Made by a program: the position numbers and the translations under genes. From Desmonostoc geniculatum HA4340-LM1 (GTDB lineage Bacteria > Cyanobacteriota > Cyanobacteriia > Cyanobacteriales > Nostocaceae), in contig JAHHHB010000020.1 in assembly GCA_019359545.1 (NCBI GenBank), positions 1-64,000 on the forward strand: a DNA stretch of 64,000 bases, in the 5' to 3' direction. The notes below the pieces were generated by a model. It was not told where the DNA came from. It saw nothing but the letters and a program-made list of their open reading frames with translations, and did no database searches. Positions 45,544-54,226 of the stretch are shown one piece after another (position 1 is the first letter of the stretch; each line of letters begins with the position of its first letter).

Positions 45544-45924
45544 ATGGCAACGAAACGTTTTCAAGAATTACGGGTTTATCAATTATCAGAAAAATTAGCA
45601 GATGACATTTGGAAAATTGTTGAAGGATGGAATTTTTTTGCCAAAGATACGATTGGTAAACAAATTGTTCGTGCGGCCGATAGCATCGGTGCAAATATAG
45701 CGGAAGGTGCAGGAAGAGGTAGTTTTCAAGAAAATAGACGTTTTATCAAAATAGCGAGAGGTTCTTTGAATGAAACTCAACATTGGTTAAGAAGGGCTTA
45801 CACTCGTAACCTTTTAACTCCCGAACAGATAAATACAATCAAAACAATCATTAACGAACTAGCACCCAAATTAAACTCTTACCTAAACTCAATTGGCAAT
45901 GTACCAGATAACCAACGCCAATGA
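45544..45924 (+). CDS. Four-helix-bundle protein (23S rRNA IVP family)
   Basis: The 126-residue protein belongs to the family originally seen in intervening sequences of 23S rRNA. The N-terminus is FQELRVYQLSEKLADDIWKI. The signature region reads DTIGKQIVRAADSIGANIAE, then GAGRGSFQENRRFIKIARGS and LNETQHWLRRA. It forms a helical bundle; an RNA-binding role has been proposed but not proven. Here it interrupts a Gld-type ABC operon between permease and GldG genes, flanked by tandem repeats on both sides, which suggests a later insertion. It keeps the operon's direction. Confidence 0.9.
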   Translation: MATKRFQELRVYQLSEKLADDIWKIVEGWNFFAKDTIGKQIVRAADSIGANIAEGAGRGSFQENRRFIKIARGSLNETQHWLRRAYTRNLLTPEQINTIKTIINELAPKLNSYLNSIGNVPDNQRQ

Positions 45925-46018
45925 CCAACGACCAACGACCAACAACCAACAACCAATGACCAACAACCAACAACCAACGACCAATGACCAATGACCAACA
46001 ACAAATGACCAATGACAA
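45910..46018. repeat. ACCAACG/ACCAATG heptamer tandem repeats
   Basis: About fifteen degenerate 7-base units overlap the last codons of the four-helix-bundle gene and fill the gap to the GldG-like gene. Confidence 0.85.
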
Positions 46019-46024
46019 ATAACT

Positions 46025-47776
46025 ATGAAGATAGTCACAAAAAAGAAACTGTGGAAATATTTATTTTGGCTAGGTCCATTCCTAGTTGCTGCGGGATTAA
46101 CAGTTGGGTTAGTTTCTGAACAGTGGGGACTGATTTCATTAGCATTCCTGATTACAGGAATTGTCATTATTGGGTTGTGGATCATATGGCAAAACTACCA
46201 AACGAATTGGTGGAAGCGTCGGTCTACCCAAGCTGGAACTAATGCCTTGGTGGCAACTCTAGCAGTATTAGCAATTTTGGGATTGATTAACTTTTTGGGA
46301 ACTCGCTATCACTTACGGTCAGATTTAACAGAGTCTCAATTATTTACCCTTGCACCCCAGTCACAGGAATTAGTGAAAGTTCTGCCACAGCCAGTTAAAG
46401 TCTGGGTGTTTGATATTAATCAGAATCCCCAAGACCAACAATTATTGGAAAATTATCGGCGACAAAGCTCAAAGTTTAATTTTGAATATATAGATCCCCA
46501 ACTCAGACCAGGACTGGCAGAAAAATTTGGTGTTAAAGATTATGGCGAAGTATACCTAGAATCTGGAGATAAAAGGCAATTAGTACAAACAGTAAATCAA
46601 AACGAACGCCTCTCGGAAATCAAATTAACTAGTCGCCTGCAACAACTAACAAGTTCAAGCACAACCAAAGTTTACTTACTCCAAGGTCATGGCGAACGCC
46701 AACTTTCAGCCGCTAAAGGTGCAATATCCCAAGCAATTCAGGGATTAAACGACAAAAATTACACAACAGAACCGCTGAATCTCACACAAAATCCCAAAGT
46801 TCCTCAAGATGCAGCTGTCGTTATAGTAGCTAGTCCCAAGCGAGGACTGTTTGAAAGCGAAGTCAAAGCCTTGCAAGAATATCTGAATCGGGGTGGTAAC
46901 CTATTGCTGATGATCGATCCTAATACCGATCCCAAACTTGACAGCTTGCTAAAAGAGTGGGGTATTCGTCTGGATAATCGTTTAGCAGTAGATGTTTCAA
47001 GTGAAAGCGTCGTAGGACTTGGCCCCGCCGCCCCCTTAGTCACAGAATACGGACAACATCCGATAACCCAAGATTTCCGCAACGATATTTCTTTTTATCC
47101 CATTTCCCGACCTCTGGAAATTACCTCAGTACCCGGTATCCAAGCCACTCCTCTACTGCAAACCAAACCCTATCCTAGTAGCTGGGCAGAAAGCGACCTA
47201 CAAAGCGAAAAATTGGAATTTAATCCAGATAAAGACCTCAAAGGTCCTCTGACCTTAGGCGTTGCCTTAACAAGAAAACAAATACCCAAACCTACACCCA
47301 CTCCCCAAACTTCACCCACACCTTCGCCGCTACCATCACCAACCACCCAAAGCAAAACCTCCCCCACTCCTACACCTTCGCCGCTACCATCACCAACCAC
47401 CCAAAGCAAAGCTAGCCCCACTTCTGCACCTGCGGCTACTGCTTCCCCCACTCCCTCATCTTCCCCATCCCCCTCATCTCCCCCCACTCCCTCATCTCAA
47501 ACACCCATTGAGTCCCGCTTAGTCGTTTTCGGAAATTCTAACTTTGCCACCGATGGCTTGTTTGACAAGCAACTAAATGGAGATGTATTTCTCAACTCAG
47601 TCACCTGGCTGAATCAACAAGATAAGCAACCCCTTTCTATTCGCCCCAAAGAACCCAAAAACCGACGGATAACCCTAACAACCACCCAAGCCAATCTTTT
47701 AACAGTGTCATCTTTGTTAGTTTTACCCCTCATTGGGTTTGCGGCAGCAGTTCTTATCTGGTGGCAACGACGGTAA
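46025..47776 (+). CDS. GldG-like ABC accessory protein with Pro/Thr/Ser-rich insert
   Basis: The 583-residue membrane protein has two N-terminal helices (about 14-55), a third at about 75-90, and a C-terminal helix (LLTVSSLLVLPLIGFAAAVL). The large periplasmic part is the GldG domain: LTESQLFTLAPQSQELVKVL, then KVYLLQGHGERQLS and LNRGGNLLLMIDPNTDPKL. Between about residues 420 and 495 sits a Pro/Thr/Ser-rich insert with an internal near-repeat (PSPLPSPTTQSK appears twice). It precedes SRLVVFGNSNFATDGLFD, the last conserved block. The protein should work with the GldA/F core. The insert looks like tandem-repeat expansion in coding sequence. Confidence 0.88.
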   Translation: MKIVTKKKLWKYLFWLGPFLVAAGLTVGLVSEQWGLISLAFLITGIVIIGLWIIWQNYQTNWWKRRSTQAGTNALVATLAVLAILGLINFLGTRYHLRSDLTESQLFTLAPQSQELVKVLPQPVKVWVFDINQNPQDQQLLENYRRQSSKFNFEYIDPQLRPGLAEKFGVKDYGEVYLESGDKRQLVQTVNQNERLSEIKLTSRLQQLTSSSTTKVYLLQGHGERQLSAAKGAISQAIQGLNDKNYTTEPLNLTQNPKVPQDAAVVIVASPKRGLFESEVKALQEYLNRGGNLLLMIDPNTDPKLDSLLKEWGIRLDNRLAVDVSSESVVGLGPAAPLVTEYGQHPITQDFRNDISFYPISRPLEITSVPGIQATPLLQTKPYPSSWAESDLQSEKLEFNPDKDLKGPLTLGVALTRKQIPKPTPTPQTSPTPSPLPSPTTQSKTSPTPTPSPLPSPTTQSKASPTSAPAATASPTPSSSPSPSSPPTPSSQTPIESRLVVFGNSNFATDGLFDKQLNGDVFLNSVTWLNQQDKQPLSIRPKEPKNRRITLTTTQANLLTVSSLLVLPLIGFAAAVLIWWQRR

Positions 47777-47784
47777 AAAGAGAG

Positions 47785-47826
47785 TGGGGGATGAGGGAGT
47801 GTGGGGAGTGTGGGGAGTGTGGGGGG
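47785..47826. repeat. G-rich short tandem repeats
   Basis: GTGGGG(G)AGT-type units are followed by CCCCATGCCCCATG repeats near 47860-47880. They lie between the GldG-like and DUF4340 genes. Confidence 0.8.
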
Positions 47827-47930
47827 AAAGAGAATTTATGCTTCCTCCCCTTCCTCCCAATGCCCCATGCCCCATGCCCCATTCCCTATTCCCTATTCCC
47901 TACTCCCAATAAATAACAAATGACAAAAAA

Positions 47931-48557
47931 ATGAAATTGCCACGAACAACTTTATTTTTGATACTGCTAGCGCTGGGTTTAGGCAGTTTTGTCTACTTCT
48001 ATGAAATTAGGGGTGCTACTCGGCGAGAAGAAATTAAAGAGGAAAAACAGCAAATTTTCTCTTTTGCCGAAGATGATGTGCAGGCTTTAACAGTAAAGAC
48101 AAAAAAACTTACCCTGAATCTGGAACGCAGCAATCAATCTAGTAACTCCAAGTGGTTAATTAAACCTCCAATATCCGAACCAGCAAATGACGCTATTGTT
48201 TCTTATTTGATGGATTTGTTAGTCAAGGGTAAAAGCGATCGCACTTTGCCAACTCCAGCAAATGAGCTTGGACAATTCGGTTTAGATCAACCACAAGCAA
48301 CTATTAATATTACACTGATAAATCAGCAAAGCCATCAGTTAATTTTAGGTAAATCTAACTTTAACGGGCGTTTATTATATGCTCAAGCTGACCCGCCTAC
48401 AAAACCCAATGGTAATGTCAATCTGCTATTGGTATCTACAGATTTTCAAAATGCTGTAAATCGGGAATTATCAGAGTGGAAACAACCCGTAGATAATGTT
48501 AAATCAACACCTTTGCCAAGCAATCTACCTCTACCAACTCCGACAAATGCCAAATAG
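47931..48557 (+). CDS. DUF4340-domain protein of the Gld-type operon
   Basis: The 208-residue protein has an N-terminal membrane anchor (TLFLILLALGLGSFVYFYEI, about 7-26). A DUF4340 domain follows: QIFSFAEDDVQALTVKTKK, then NSKWLIKPPISEPANDAIVS, LGQFGLDQPQATINITL and HQLILGKSNFNG. DUF4340 proteins regularly follow gldG-like genes and are thought to be periplasmic partners of the same transporter. The C-terminus ends in a Pro/Leu-rich stretch (STPLPSNLPLPTPTNAK). The shorter length than many family members may reflect a trimmed C-terminus. Confidence 0.88.
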   Translation: MKLPRTTLFLILLALGLGSFVYFYEIRGATRREEIKEEKQQIFSFAEDDVQALTVKTKKLTLNLERSNQSSNSKWLIKPPISEPANDAIVSYLMDLLVKGKSDRTLPTPANELGQFGLDQPQATINITLINQQSHQLILGKSNFNGRLLYAQADPPTKPNGNVNLLLVSTDFQNAVNRELSEWKQPVDNVKSTPLPSNLPLPTPTNAK

Positions 48558-48625
48558 GCAATCATAGAAGTTATCATATCTGTTAATATAACCCTCAATA
48601 GGGACATACATCTGTAGGAATCCGG

Positions 48626-48744
48626 TTTGATTTTTGAACAACATTAAGTAGGGTGTATTACCGACGAGAGTACGGCACCATTCTTAAGGATTCGGTGCGT
48701 TACGCTGTCGCTAACGCACCCTACGTATCTGTTCAAAAATCAAA
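48626..48744. repeat. 119-bp MITE with perfect 15-bp inverted ends
   Basis: TTTGATTTTTGAACA at 48626-48640 is exactly inverted at 48730-48744. Inside, a second inverted pair GTAGGGTG...CACCCTAC encloses GGTGCGTTACGC-type sequence. Confidence 0.85.
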
Positions 48745-48900
48745 TAGTAGTGCTATGTACGCCCCTACTTTAAATCTCACTATTTTTTCTAAGTTATACC
48801 AATTCTGTATGAAGATGCAAATAAAGGGTATTATACAAATTTGAAAAATGATTACGACAGATGAATTTACTAAACCCACATTTAGAATCCTATTTTCAAT

Positions 48901-48942
48901 CTAAAATCTAAAATCTAAAATCTAAAATCTAAAATCTAAAAT
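48901..48942. repeat. Short tandem repeat, 6 x CTAAAAT
   Basis: Six exact heptamers end three bases before the purU start codon, in the place where a ribosome binding site would be. Confidence 0.9.
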
Positions 48943-48945
48943 AGT

Positions 48946-49800
48946 ATGACAAATCCGACAGCAACTTTGCTAATTTACTGCCCAGATCAACGGGGACTAG
49001 TGGCGAAATTTGCCAATTTTATTTATTCTAATGGTGGTAATATTATCCATGCAGACCAGCATACAGATTTTGCTGCCGGGTTATTCCTCACCCGCATCCA
49101 ATGGCAGTTAGATGGGTTCAATTTACCGCGAGAGTTTATTGCACCGGCTTTTAATGCTATAGCTCAACCTTTAGACGCTAAATGGGAACTGCATTTTTCT
49201 GATACTGTACCCCGTATTGCTATTTGGGTTAGTCGGCAAGACCATTGTTTATTTGACTTGATTTGGCGACAACGTGCTAAAGAATTTATCGCTGAGATTC
49301 CTTTAATTATCAGCAACCATTCTAGTTTAAAGGTCGTAGCAGAGCAATTTGGTATTGAGTATCAACACATTCCCATTACTAAAGAAAACAAACTAGAACA
49401 AGAAATTAAACAACTTGAATTACTGCGACAATACAAAATTGATTTAGTTGTTTTAGCTAAATATATGCAGATTGTTAGTGCGAATTTTATTAATCAATTT
49501 CCGCAAATTATCAATATTCATCACTCATTTTTACCAGCATTTGTAGGAGCAAACCCTTATCACCGAGCTTTTGAACGTGGTGTGAAAATTATTGGTGCAA
49601 CTGCTCATTATGCCACTGCTGATTTAGATGCGGGGCCAATTATTGAACAGGATGTAGTGCGAGTTAGTCACCGTGATGAAGTGGAAGATTTGGTGAGAAA
49701 AGGCAAAGATTTAGAGCGAGTTGTATTAGCAAGAGCAGTGCGATCGCACTTACAAAATCGTGTATTAGTCTATGGTAATCGCACAGTAGTATTCGAGTAG
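48946..49800 (+). CDS. purU: Formyltetrahydrofolate deformylase
   Basis: The 284-residue enzyme hydrolyses 10-formyl-THF to formate and THF, balancing one-carbon pools and supplying formate for PurT. An N-terminal ACT domain opens with ATLLIYCPDQRGLVAKFANF (about 5-80). The formyl-transferase-like domain carries RIAIWVSRQDHCLFDLIWR, LVVLAKYMQIVSANF, and IINIHHSFLPAFVGANPYH, with the catalytic His. GATAHYATADLDAGPIIEQD provides the Asp. All are typical. The six heptamers directly upstream leave no clear ribosome binding site. An ISL3 element begins six bases after the stop. Confidence 0.94.
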   Translation: MTNPTATLLIYCPDQRGLVAKFANFIYSNGGNIIHADQHTDFAAGLFLTRIQWQLDGFNLPREFIAPAFNAIAQPLDAKWELHFSDTVPRIAIWVSRQDHCLFDLIWRQRAKEFIAEIPLIISNHSSLKVVAEQFGIEYQHIPITKENKLEQEIKQLELLRQYKIDLVVLAKYMQIVSANFINQFPQIINIHHSFLPAFVGANPYHRAFERGVKIIGATAHYATADLDAGPIIEQDVVRVSHRDEVEDLVRKGKDLERVVLARAVRSHLQNRVLVYGNRTVVFE

Positions 49801-50489
49801 ATTTCGGTTCTATCGCTCCCTTTATGGATAATTAATACCAAAATGCCAAGTCAATAAACTTCGTAATTTGAAATTTTCAAAGTTGCGAAAGCCATAGCCC
49901 AATCTTTTAATTAACTTGAGTTTATTATTAATTCCTTCCACAACTCCGCTTGTTGTTCTGTTATCAAAATAACCAACTATCTCTCCAAACCATCTCTGAA
50001 TTGTACCAATGCTTTTGGGAAAAAATGAGATAGCATCATGTATCCAATCAAGTAATTTTAATACTCCTTCTCCCCAAGAATATTTCGCTTCAAATATGGC
50101 TCTAAAGTCTTCTTTTAGAGCGTGCATTTTTGATAATTGTGGTGAGACTTCAAGAACAGATTTCAATTTGTCTTTCTGCTTCTCAGTTAAATCTTTCTCA
50201 TTCTTAAGTAAACTATATTTGCTTTTTGTTATTCTAGTTAATTTTCTTTCTTTTTCGGACTTATTTAGAATTTTTTCGGCTGCTCTTTTCTCTGATTTTC
50301 GTGCTGTATCTAATTCGTCTGTAATTTGTTTCATTACATGAAATCTATCTGCTGTTACATCGACATTTGGCATTAATTCTTCTACGAGTTTTTTATACGG
50401 ACTCCAAAGGTCAATACTGACTTCCTGGATTTGCTCCAATACGGCAAAACCCCATCCCTCAAATACTTTACGTAACTCTTCACTCCGAC

Positions 50490-50518
50490 GCGATGCCTGC
50501 GGCGGGCTACGCCTACGC
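50490..50518 (+). repeat. 29-bp dispersed repeat in the transposase gene (copy 1)
   Basis: It starts GCGATGCCTGCGGCGGGCTA and ends ACGC. It inserts codons reading roughly RRRSPPQAS in the transposase frame. Confidence 0.85.
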
Positions 50519-50865
50519 AATATTTATATCGGTTTATTCGTATCTAAATCTACTATTATCGCTAAGTAATTACCCTGCCCTTTTACCAGGGATATTTCAT
50601 CTATCCCAATTCTTTTCACTCTGGCAAAATTTATTGTCTCTATGAGTATAGCTTGTGCATTTAACATCGATTCTATTTCTTCGTCTGTTAAATCATTTCT
50701 TAAGGCAACACTACGAATATTACTATCTAATACTTGTTTGATAATATTTTCAGCTAATCTCTTAGTATATCCACGGTTTTTATCTATAAAATCTAACTCC
50801 TCACTAAATATTTTCTGACATTTTTTGCAGCGAAATTGACGACGATTAATTTTTAATTGTACTTG

Positions 50866-50894
50866 GCGTTAGCGAAGCTCTCCGGAGGAATCGC
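50866..50894 (-). repeat. 29-bp dispersed repeat in the transposase gene (copy 2)
   Basis: On the minus strand it starts GCGATTCCTCCGGAGAGCTT and ends ACGC. Comparison with the expected ISL3 reading (LPISD-QVQL) suggests that 24 bp between GAT and CAA are inserted, carrying TAA. Confidence 0.85.
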
Positions 50895-51260
50895 TTATTG
50901 GTAAATCCTGAACTATTCGCCAATGATTTTGATGTATACTACTTGCCTGATAACCACATTTGGGACAAGTACAATATTTCGCAATTTTTTCGATTTCTAT
51001 GATTAATCCCATCCCTTCAATTTCATGGCAGTTTAATACTTTCATCCCTGGTAGGTTGATCATTTGCTCTACGGGAAATTTCATCACTAGCACCCTCAAA
51101 CTTCAATTATTATATTTTAATTACATATAAACATTTTTACTATGTTCTAAAAAAGCTAAAAATCTTTACTCTGCAATACTTTGACAGCATATTATTATAC
51201 AATCTGATTCAATATATCCAATAATTTTTCTCTTTTTCACATAAGGGGAGCGATAGAACC

Positions 51261-51819
51261 ATTATTTTTAAAGGACAACTATGTGGTAAATCATCTGATA
51301 CAACTTTCAGGTAACACTGAAAATTAATAAAATTGTAATAATTCAGAATTCAGAACTCAGAATTCAGAACTCAGAAGGAGTGGGAAATATAACTTAATAA
51401 TTTTGTTGAAATTATTAACTTTGTATATCAAAGTCTCTGGAATTATGAACTTTGAATTCTTACATAATTAACAGTATTCATTAAGACCTGTCCGCAAACT
51501 GCAAAATCTATGGTTTTAAACTGCTAATCAGGAATCAGGATTATTGATTGTTTTTATGCAGAGGATCTATTTTTGTAAAAATTCTTCACTTCTAGTCAAA
51601 TCCCTATCTGAAAAATTACATCGTCAAGGGATTTGTAAAAGGGACTGGGGATTGGGTGTGAAGCTTCAAAATAATGTTTGGGGCTTTAAGCATCGGCAAA
51701 TTTTGGAAAACTTACCCAGTACCCAGTCCCCAATCCCCAATCTCAGAGCGAAGCTGTAGCCTGTGGTAGACATCGGGTGATAATGAAGAAACATTAAGCA
51801 GATTCTCACAAAACTCTCA
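51261..51819. other. Intergenic with AATTCAG/AACTCAG repeats
   Basis: Degenerate 7-base units occupy 51341-51376. The open frame at 51544-51759 has no family support and partly reads G/T-rich short repeats. A degenerate GCGAAGCTGTAGCC... relative of the 29-bp family lies near 51747-51778. Confidence 0.5.
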
Positions 51820-52506
51820 ATGAGCCAGACTAGCCTAAATTTAGTTGCAATATCTATCTTTCTCATGACGCTATCGGTACTGCTGGGGCCATTCTTCAAC
51901 TTATCGCCGGCAGTACCTGCGCTTGCTACCTTCGCTATCTTGGGAATAGCGACTTTTGACAGTTTTAGCTTACAGGGCAAGGGCGGTACAATCTTTTTAG
52001 ATTGGATTGCTGGTTTTTCAAGCGAACACCGCGATCGCATTATCCATCACGAAGCAGGACATTTTTTAGTTGCTCACCTGTTGGGTATTCCTGTTACCGG
52101 CTACACCCTCAGTGCTTGGGAAGCGTGGAAGCAAGGGCAAGGTGGGCAAGGCGGCGTTACCTTTGATGATAGTCAATTAGCATCTCAACTAGAAGTAGGT
52201 AAAATCAGTGCCCAAATGCTTGACCGCTACTCGACTGTTTGGATGGCGGGTATTGCTGCGGAAACCCTAGTTTTTAATAATGCTGAGGGTGGAGCTGATG
52301 ATAAAAATAAGTTGATCAAAGTCTTGACAATTTTAGGTTTTTCTGAGTCAAATTATCAACAAAAAATGCGATTTCATGCCCTCCAAGCAAAAACCCTACT
52401 GCAAGAAAATTGGTCTAGCTACGAGGCTTTAGTGAATGCCATGCGACAACGCAGTTCGGTAGAAGATTGTCGGGAAAAGTTGGGAGTGGGGAGTGGGGAC
52501 TGCTGA
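51820..52506 (+). CDS. Orphan M41-like (FtsH-type) zinc metallopeptidase domain
   Basis: The 228-residue protein has two N-terminal hydrophobic segments (about 7-27 and 32-45). A metallopeptidase domain follows with HHEAGHFLVAHLLG, the HExxH motif in the sequence context of FtsH/M41 proteases. VWMAGIAAETLVFNNAEGGADD supplies the third-ligand Asp region (GGAxxD). There is no AAA+ ATPase domain, so it is not FtsH itself. Similar short proteins in cyanobacteria and plants are annotated as ATP-dependent Zn protease-like. The last residues (LGVGSGDC) come from GTGGGGA repeat sequence. Confidence 0.8.
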   Translation: MSQTSLNLVAISIFLMTLSVLLGPFFNLSPAVPALATFAILGIATFDSFSLQGKGGTIFLDWIAGFSSEHRDRIIHHEAGHFLVAHLLGIPVTGYTLSAWEAWKQGQGGQGGVTFDDSQLASQLEVGKISAQMLDRYSTVWMAGIAAETLVFNNAEGGADDKNKLIKVLTILGFSESNYQQKMRFHALQAKTLLQENWSSYEALVNAMRQRSSVEDCREKLGVGSGDC

Positions 52507-52538
52507 GTTAGGAGTTGGGAGTTAGGAGTTGGGAGTTG
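52505..52538. repeat. GTTAGGA/GTTGGGA heptamer tandem repeats
   Basis: Nearly five copies of a 7-base unit lie after the metallopeptidase gene. C-rich CCCTACTCC units follow to 52615. Confidence 0.8.
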
Positions 52539-52618
52539 TGAATTTTCCCCTCTCTCTGCCTCTTTGCTCCCCATCTCCCTCATCCCCATTCCCTACTCCC
52601 TACTCCCCATTCCCACTT

Positions 52619-53644
52619 TTACGAAGATACAGCCTTCAAATGTCGGACATGAGATAAGTATTTGGAGTCGATAACCCGATTACGCCCAGCAGTTTTAGCC
52701 TGTAGTAAGCATTGATCGGCGCGATCGAGCAGACTTTTTCCTTGTTCGTCATCGTCAGCTTCTAAAGAGGCTGTACCCAAGCTGATGGTGATATTAATTG
52801 TCAGTTTATTATTGAGTCCAAATGGTTCGTCGCTGACTACGCGATTGAGACGACGGGCTACAATTAGTGCTTCCTCACCGGTAGTGTTTGCCAGAAGAAT
52901 CACAAATTCTTCACCACCATAGCGAAATGCAGTGTCTTGAAAACGCAGATTGTGTTTTAGACGCTGACACAATACCTGCAAAAGGCGATCGCCAGCTAAA
53001 TGCCCGTAAGTGTCGTTAACTTTTTTGAAATGATCTACATCCAGAATAATCAAACTCAGGGAAGTTTTCTGAGTTCTGGCTTTTTTAATTTGCCTGGGTA
53101 AATCCCATTCTAAAGCACGGCGATTATTTAATTCTGTCAATGAATCGGCTAAGGCGATCGCTGATAATAAATCATTTGTCCGAATCAAATCTCGGTATTT
53201 TTGCGCTTTCCGCAAGCCAACGGTTAATTGAGCAAGTATTAATCCATGATTAGCAGTCAATTCTGCCAAACTATGTTCTGTTGTTTCATCAATGAGATGC
53301 CAAATATATGCATCAGCTCCTTGCTTTAATACCGCAGCAGTCATTTCTAATTCCCTGTGCCAACCATACTTTTTTCTCTCAGTCAGCTGTTGGGGACGAT
53401 CCTCGAAAAGAATACAGTATATCCACGATAGCTTTGTCTGGTCTTTCAACCAACTGCACAATTCCATACTGCCATCCTGGCTAGCCTGCACAAGGATGAT
53501 ATCGGGGGGTGTCATTTGAATGTGCGACACCGCCTGATTGAGATTATCCATAACTTGTACATCAAAAGCGATCGCATAACGTAACTGATCTGGAAGTGTG
53601 TTGCGAAAGTTATTATTTCCAAAAACCAAAATGGAAATATTCAT
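52619..53644 (-). CDS. Diguanylate cyclase with divergent receiver-like N-terminus
   Basis: In this 341-residue protein, residues 1-140 resemble a receiver fold (ISILVFGNNNF, PDIILVQASQDGSMEL, ADAYIWHLIDE), but the acidic pocket and the phosphoacceptor Asp position are changed, so phosphorylation is doubtful. A short helix links to the GGDEF domain at about 175-335: DSLTELNNRRALEWDL, LIILDVDHFKKVNDTYGHLA, and FRYGGEEFVILLANT. The active site is GGEEF, and an RxxD inhibitory site (RFQD) lies five residues before it. It should make c-di-GMP. No EAL domain is present. It is a single gene. Confidence 0.92.
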   Translation of the reverse strand: MNISILVFGNNNFRNTLPDQLRYAIAFDVQVMDNLNQAVSHIQMTPPDIILVQASQDGSMELCSWLKDQTKLSWIYCILFEDRPQQLTERKKYGWHRELEMTAAVLKQGADAYIWHLIDETTEHSLAELTANHGLILAQLTVGLRKAQKYRDLIRTNDLLSAIALADSLTELNNRRALEWDLPRQIKKARTQKTSLSLIILDVDHFKKVNDTYGHLAGDRLLQVLCQRLKHNLRFQDTAFRYGGEEFVILLANTTGEEALIVARRLNRVVSDEPFGLNNKLTINITISLGTASLEADDDEQGKSLLDRADQCLLQAKTAGRNRVIDSKYLSHVRHLKAVSS

Positions 53645-54226
53645 TGCTTTTTTTACAGGATTTAAACTTTAAGGAGATTAAACTACTAAAACTTGTTGGG
53701 TAATAATAAATTTACCGAATCGGGCAAAAATAAAAATTCAAAAACCAAAATAAATAATTAAGTAACAATAGCTCCCAGACTATAACTTTATTTCAGGGAA
53801 TTTTGTTTTTAATTTGAGCTTTTTACTTTTTAATGATGCTTTCGGTCTACTTGGGTTTATTGTTATACGAGTTTTTAACGCTGAATTTCAAAAAAACTCT
53901 CAATTTTAATCTCCTCTTAAGACTTTTTGTTGATTGTTACCTGGTCGGATTTATAATAACTAATGTCTTCTTTACAGATGTTTTTTTAAACAGTACAAAC
54001 ACTGAATATTTTCTAGACTATATAAAGCATTTTTGTAGTTTCTTAGGTGTTATTTACTGAGGTAATTACGACAAAAAATCATTTTAAATCATCATCATCT
54101 GTACCAGCAAAATTGCTGATAAATCAGAAAATAAAAATTTTATAAAGTTTTTAATTCAACCGTAAAAACCGAAGTCTCATAAATATGAAAACTCCTAACT
54201 CCAGCAAATCGAATGTAATGCCTCCG
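53645..54226. other. AT-rich intergenic region, possible small ORF
   Basis: The frame at 53833-54060 (75 codons, hydrophobic, MMLSVYLGLLLYEFLTLNFK) has no recognised family or good ribosome site and is more likely non-coding. No other feature is supported. Confidence 0.35.

Larger units (their letters stand above)
49822..51084 (-). pseudogene. ISL3 transposase, broken by two dispersed repeats
   Basis: The N-terminal block (from the ATG at 51084) has CTCPKCGYQASSIHQNHWRI, the zinc-ribbon start of ISL3 transposases, then VQDLPISD. A 29-bp repeat at 50866-50894 then introduces TAA (50869-50871). The same frame resumes as QVQLKINRRQFRCKKCQKIF and continues through RIGIDEISLVKGQGNYLAII with a DDE Asp. 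It meets another TAA at 50524-50526 and a second 29-bp repeat at 50490-50518. It finally reads SEELRKVFEGWGFAVLEQIQ through TSGVVEGINNKLKLIKRLGY to the stop inside the inverted end. Both insertions keep the frame, so the stops alone break it. Confidence 0.85.
49806..51260 (-). mobile_element. ISL3-family insertion sequence, inactivated
   Basis: The 1455-bp element is bounded by ~21-bp inverted ends that begin GGTTCTATCGCTCCC and match at 20 of 21 positions (left 49806-49826, right 51240-51260). It encloses one transposase gene on the minus strand, interrupted by two dispersed repeats and stops. I could not find a convincing 8-bp target duplication at these exact borders. Confidence 0.8.

Noticed and set aside
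50009-50341. Plus-strand frame of 110 codons opposite the transposase
   Set aside because: It is a shadow of the ISL3 transposase gene on the other strand.
51544-51759. 71-codon frame upstream of the M41-like gene
   Set aside because: The C-terminal part is translated short repeat (PSTQSPIPN) and nothing supports coding.
53833-54060. Hydrophobic 75-codon frame
   Set aside because: AT-rich DNA often gives hydrophobic frames. There is no ribosome site and no recognisable family, so it was left as a remark.
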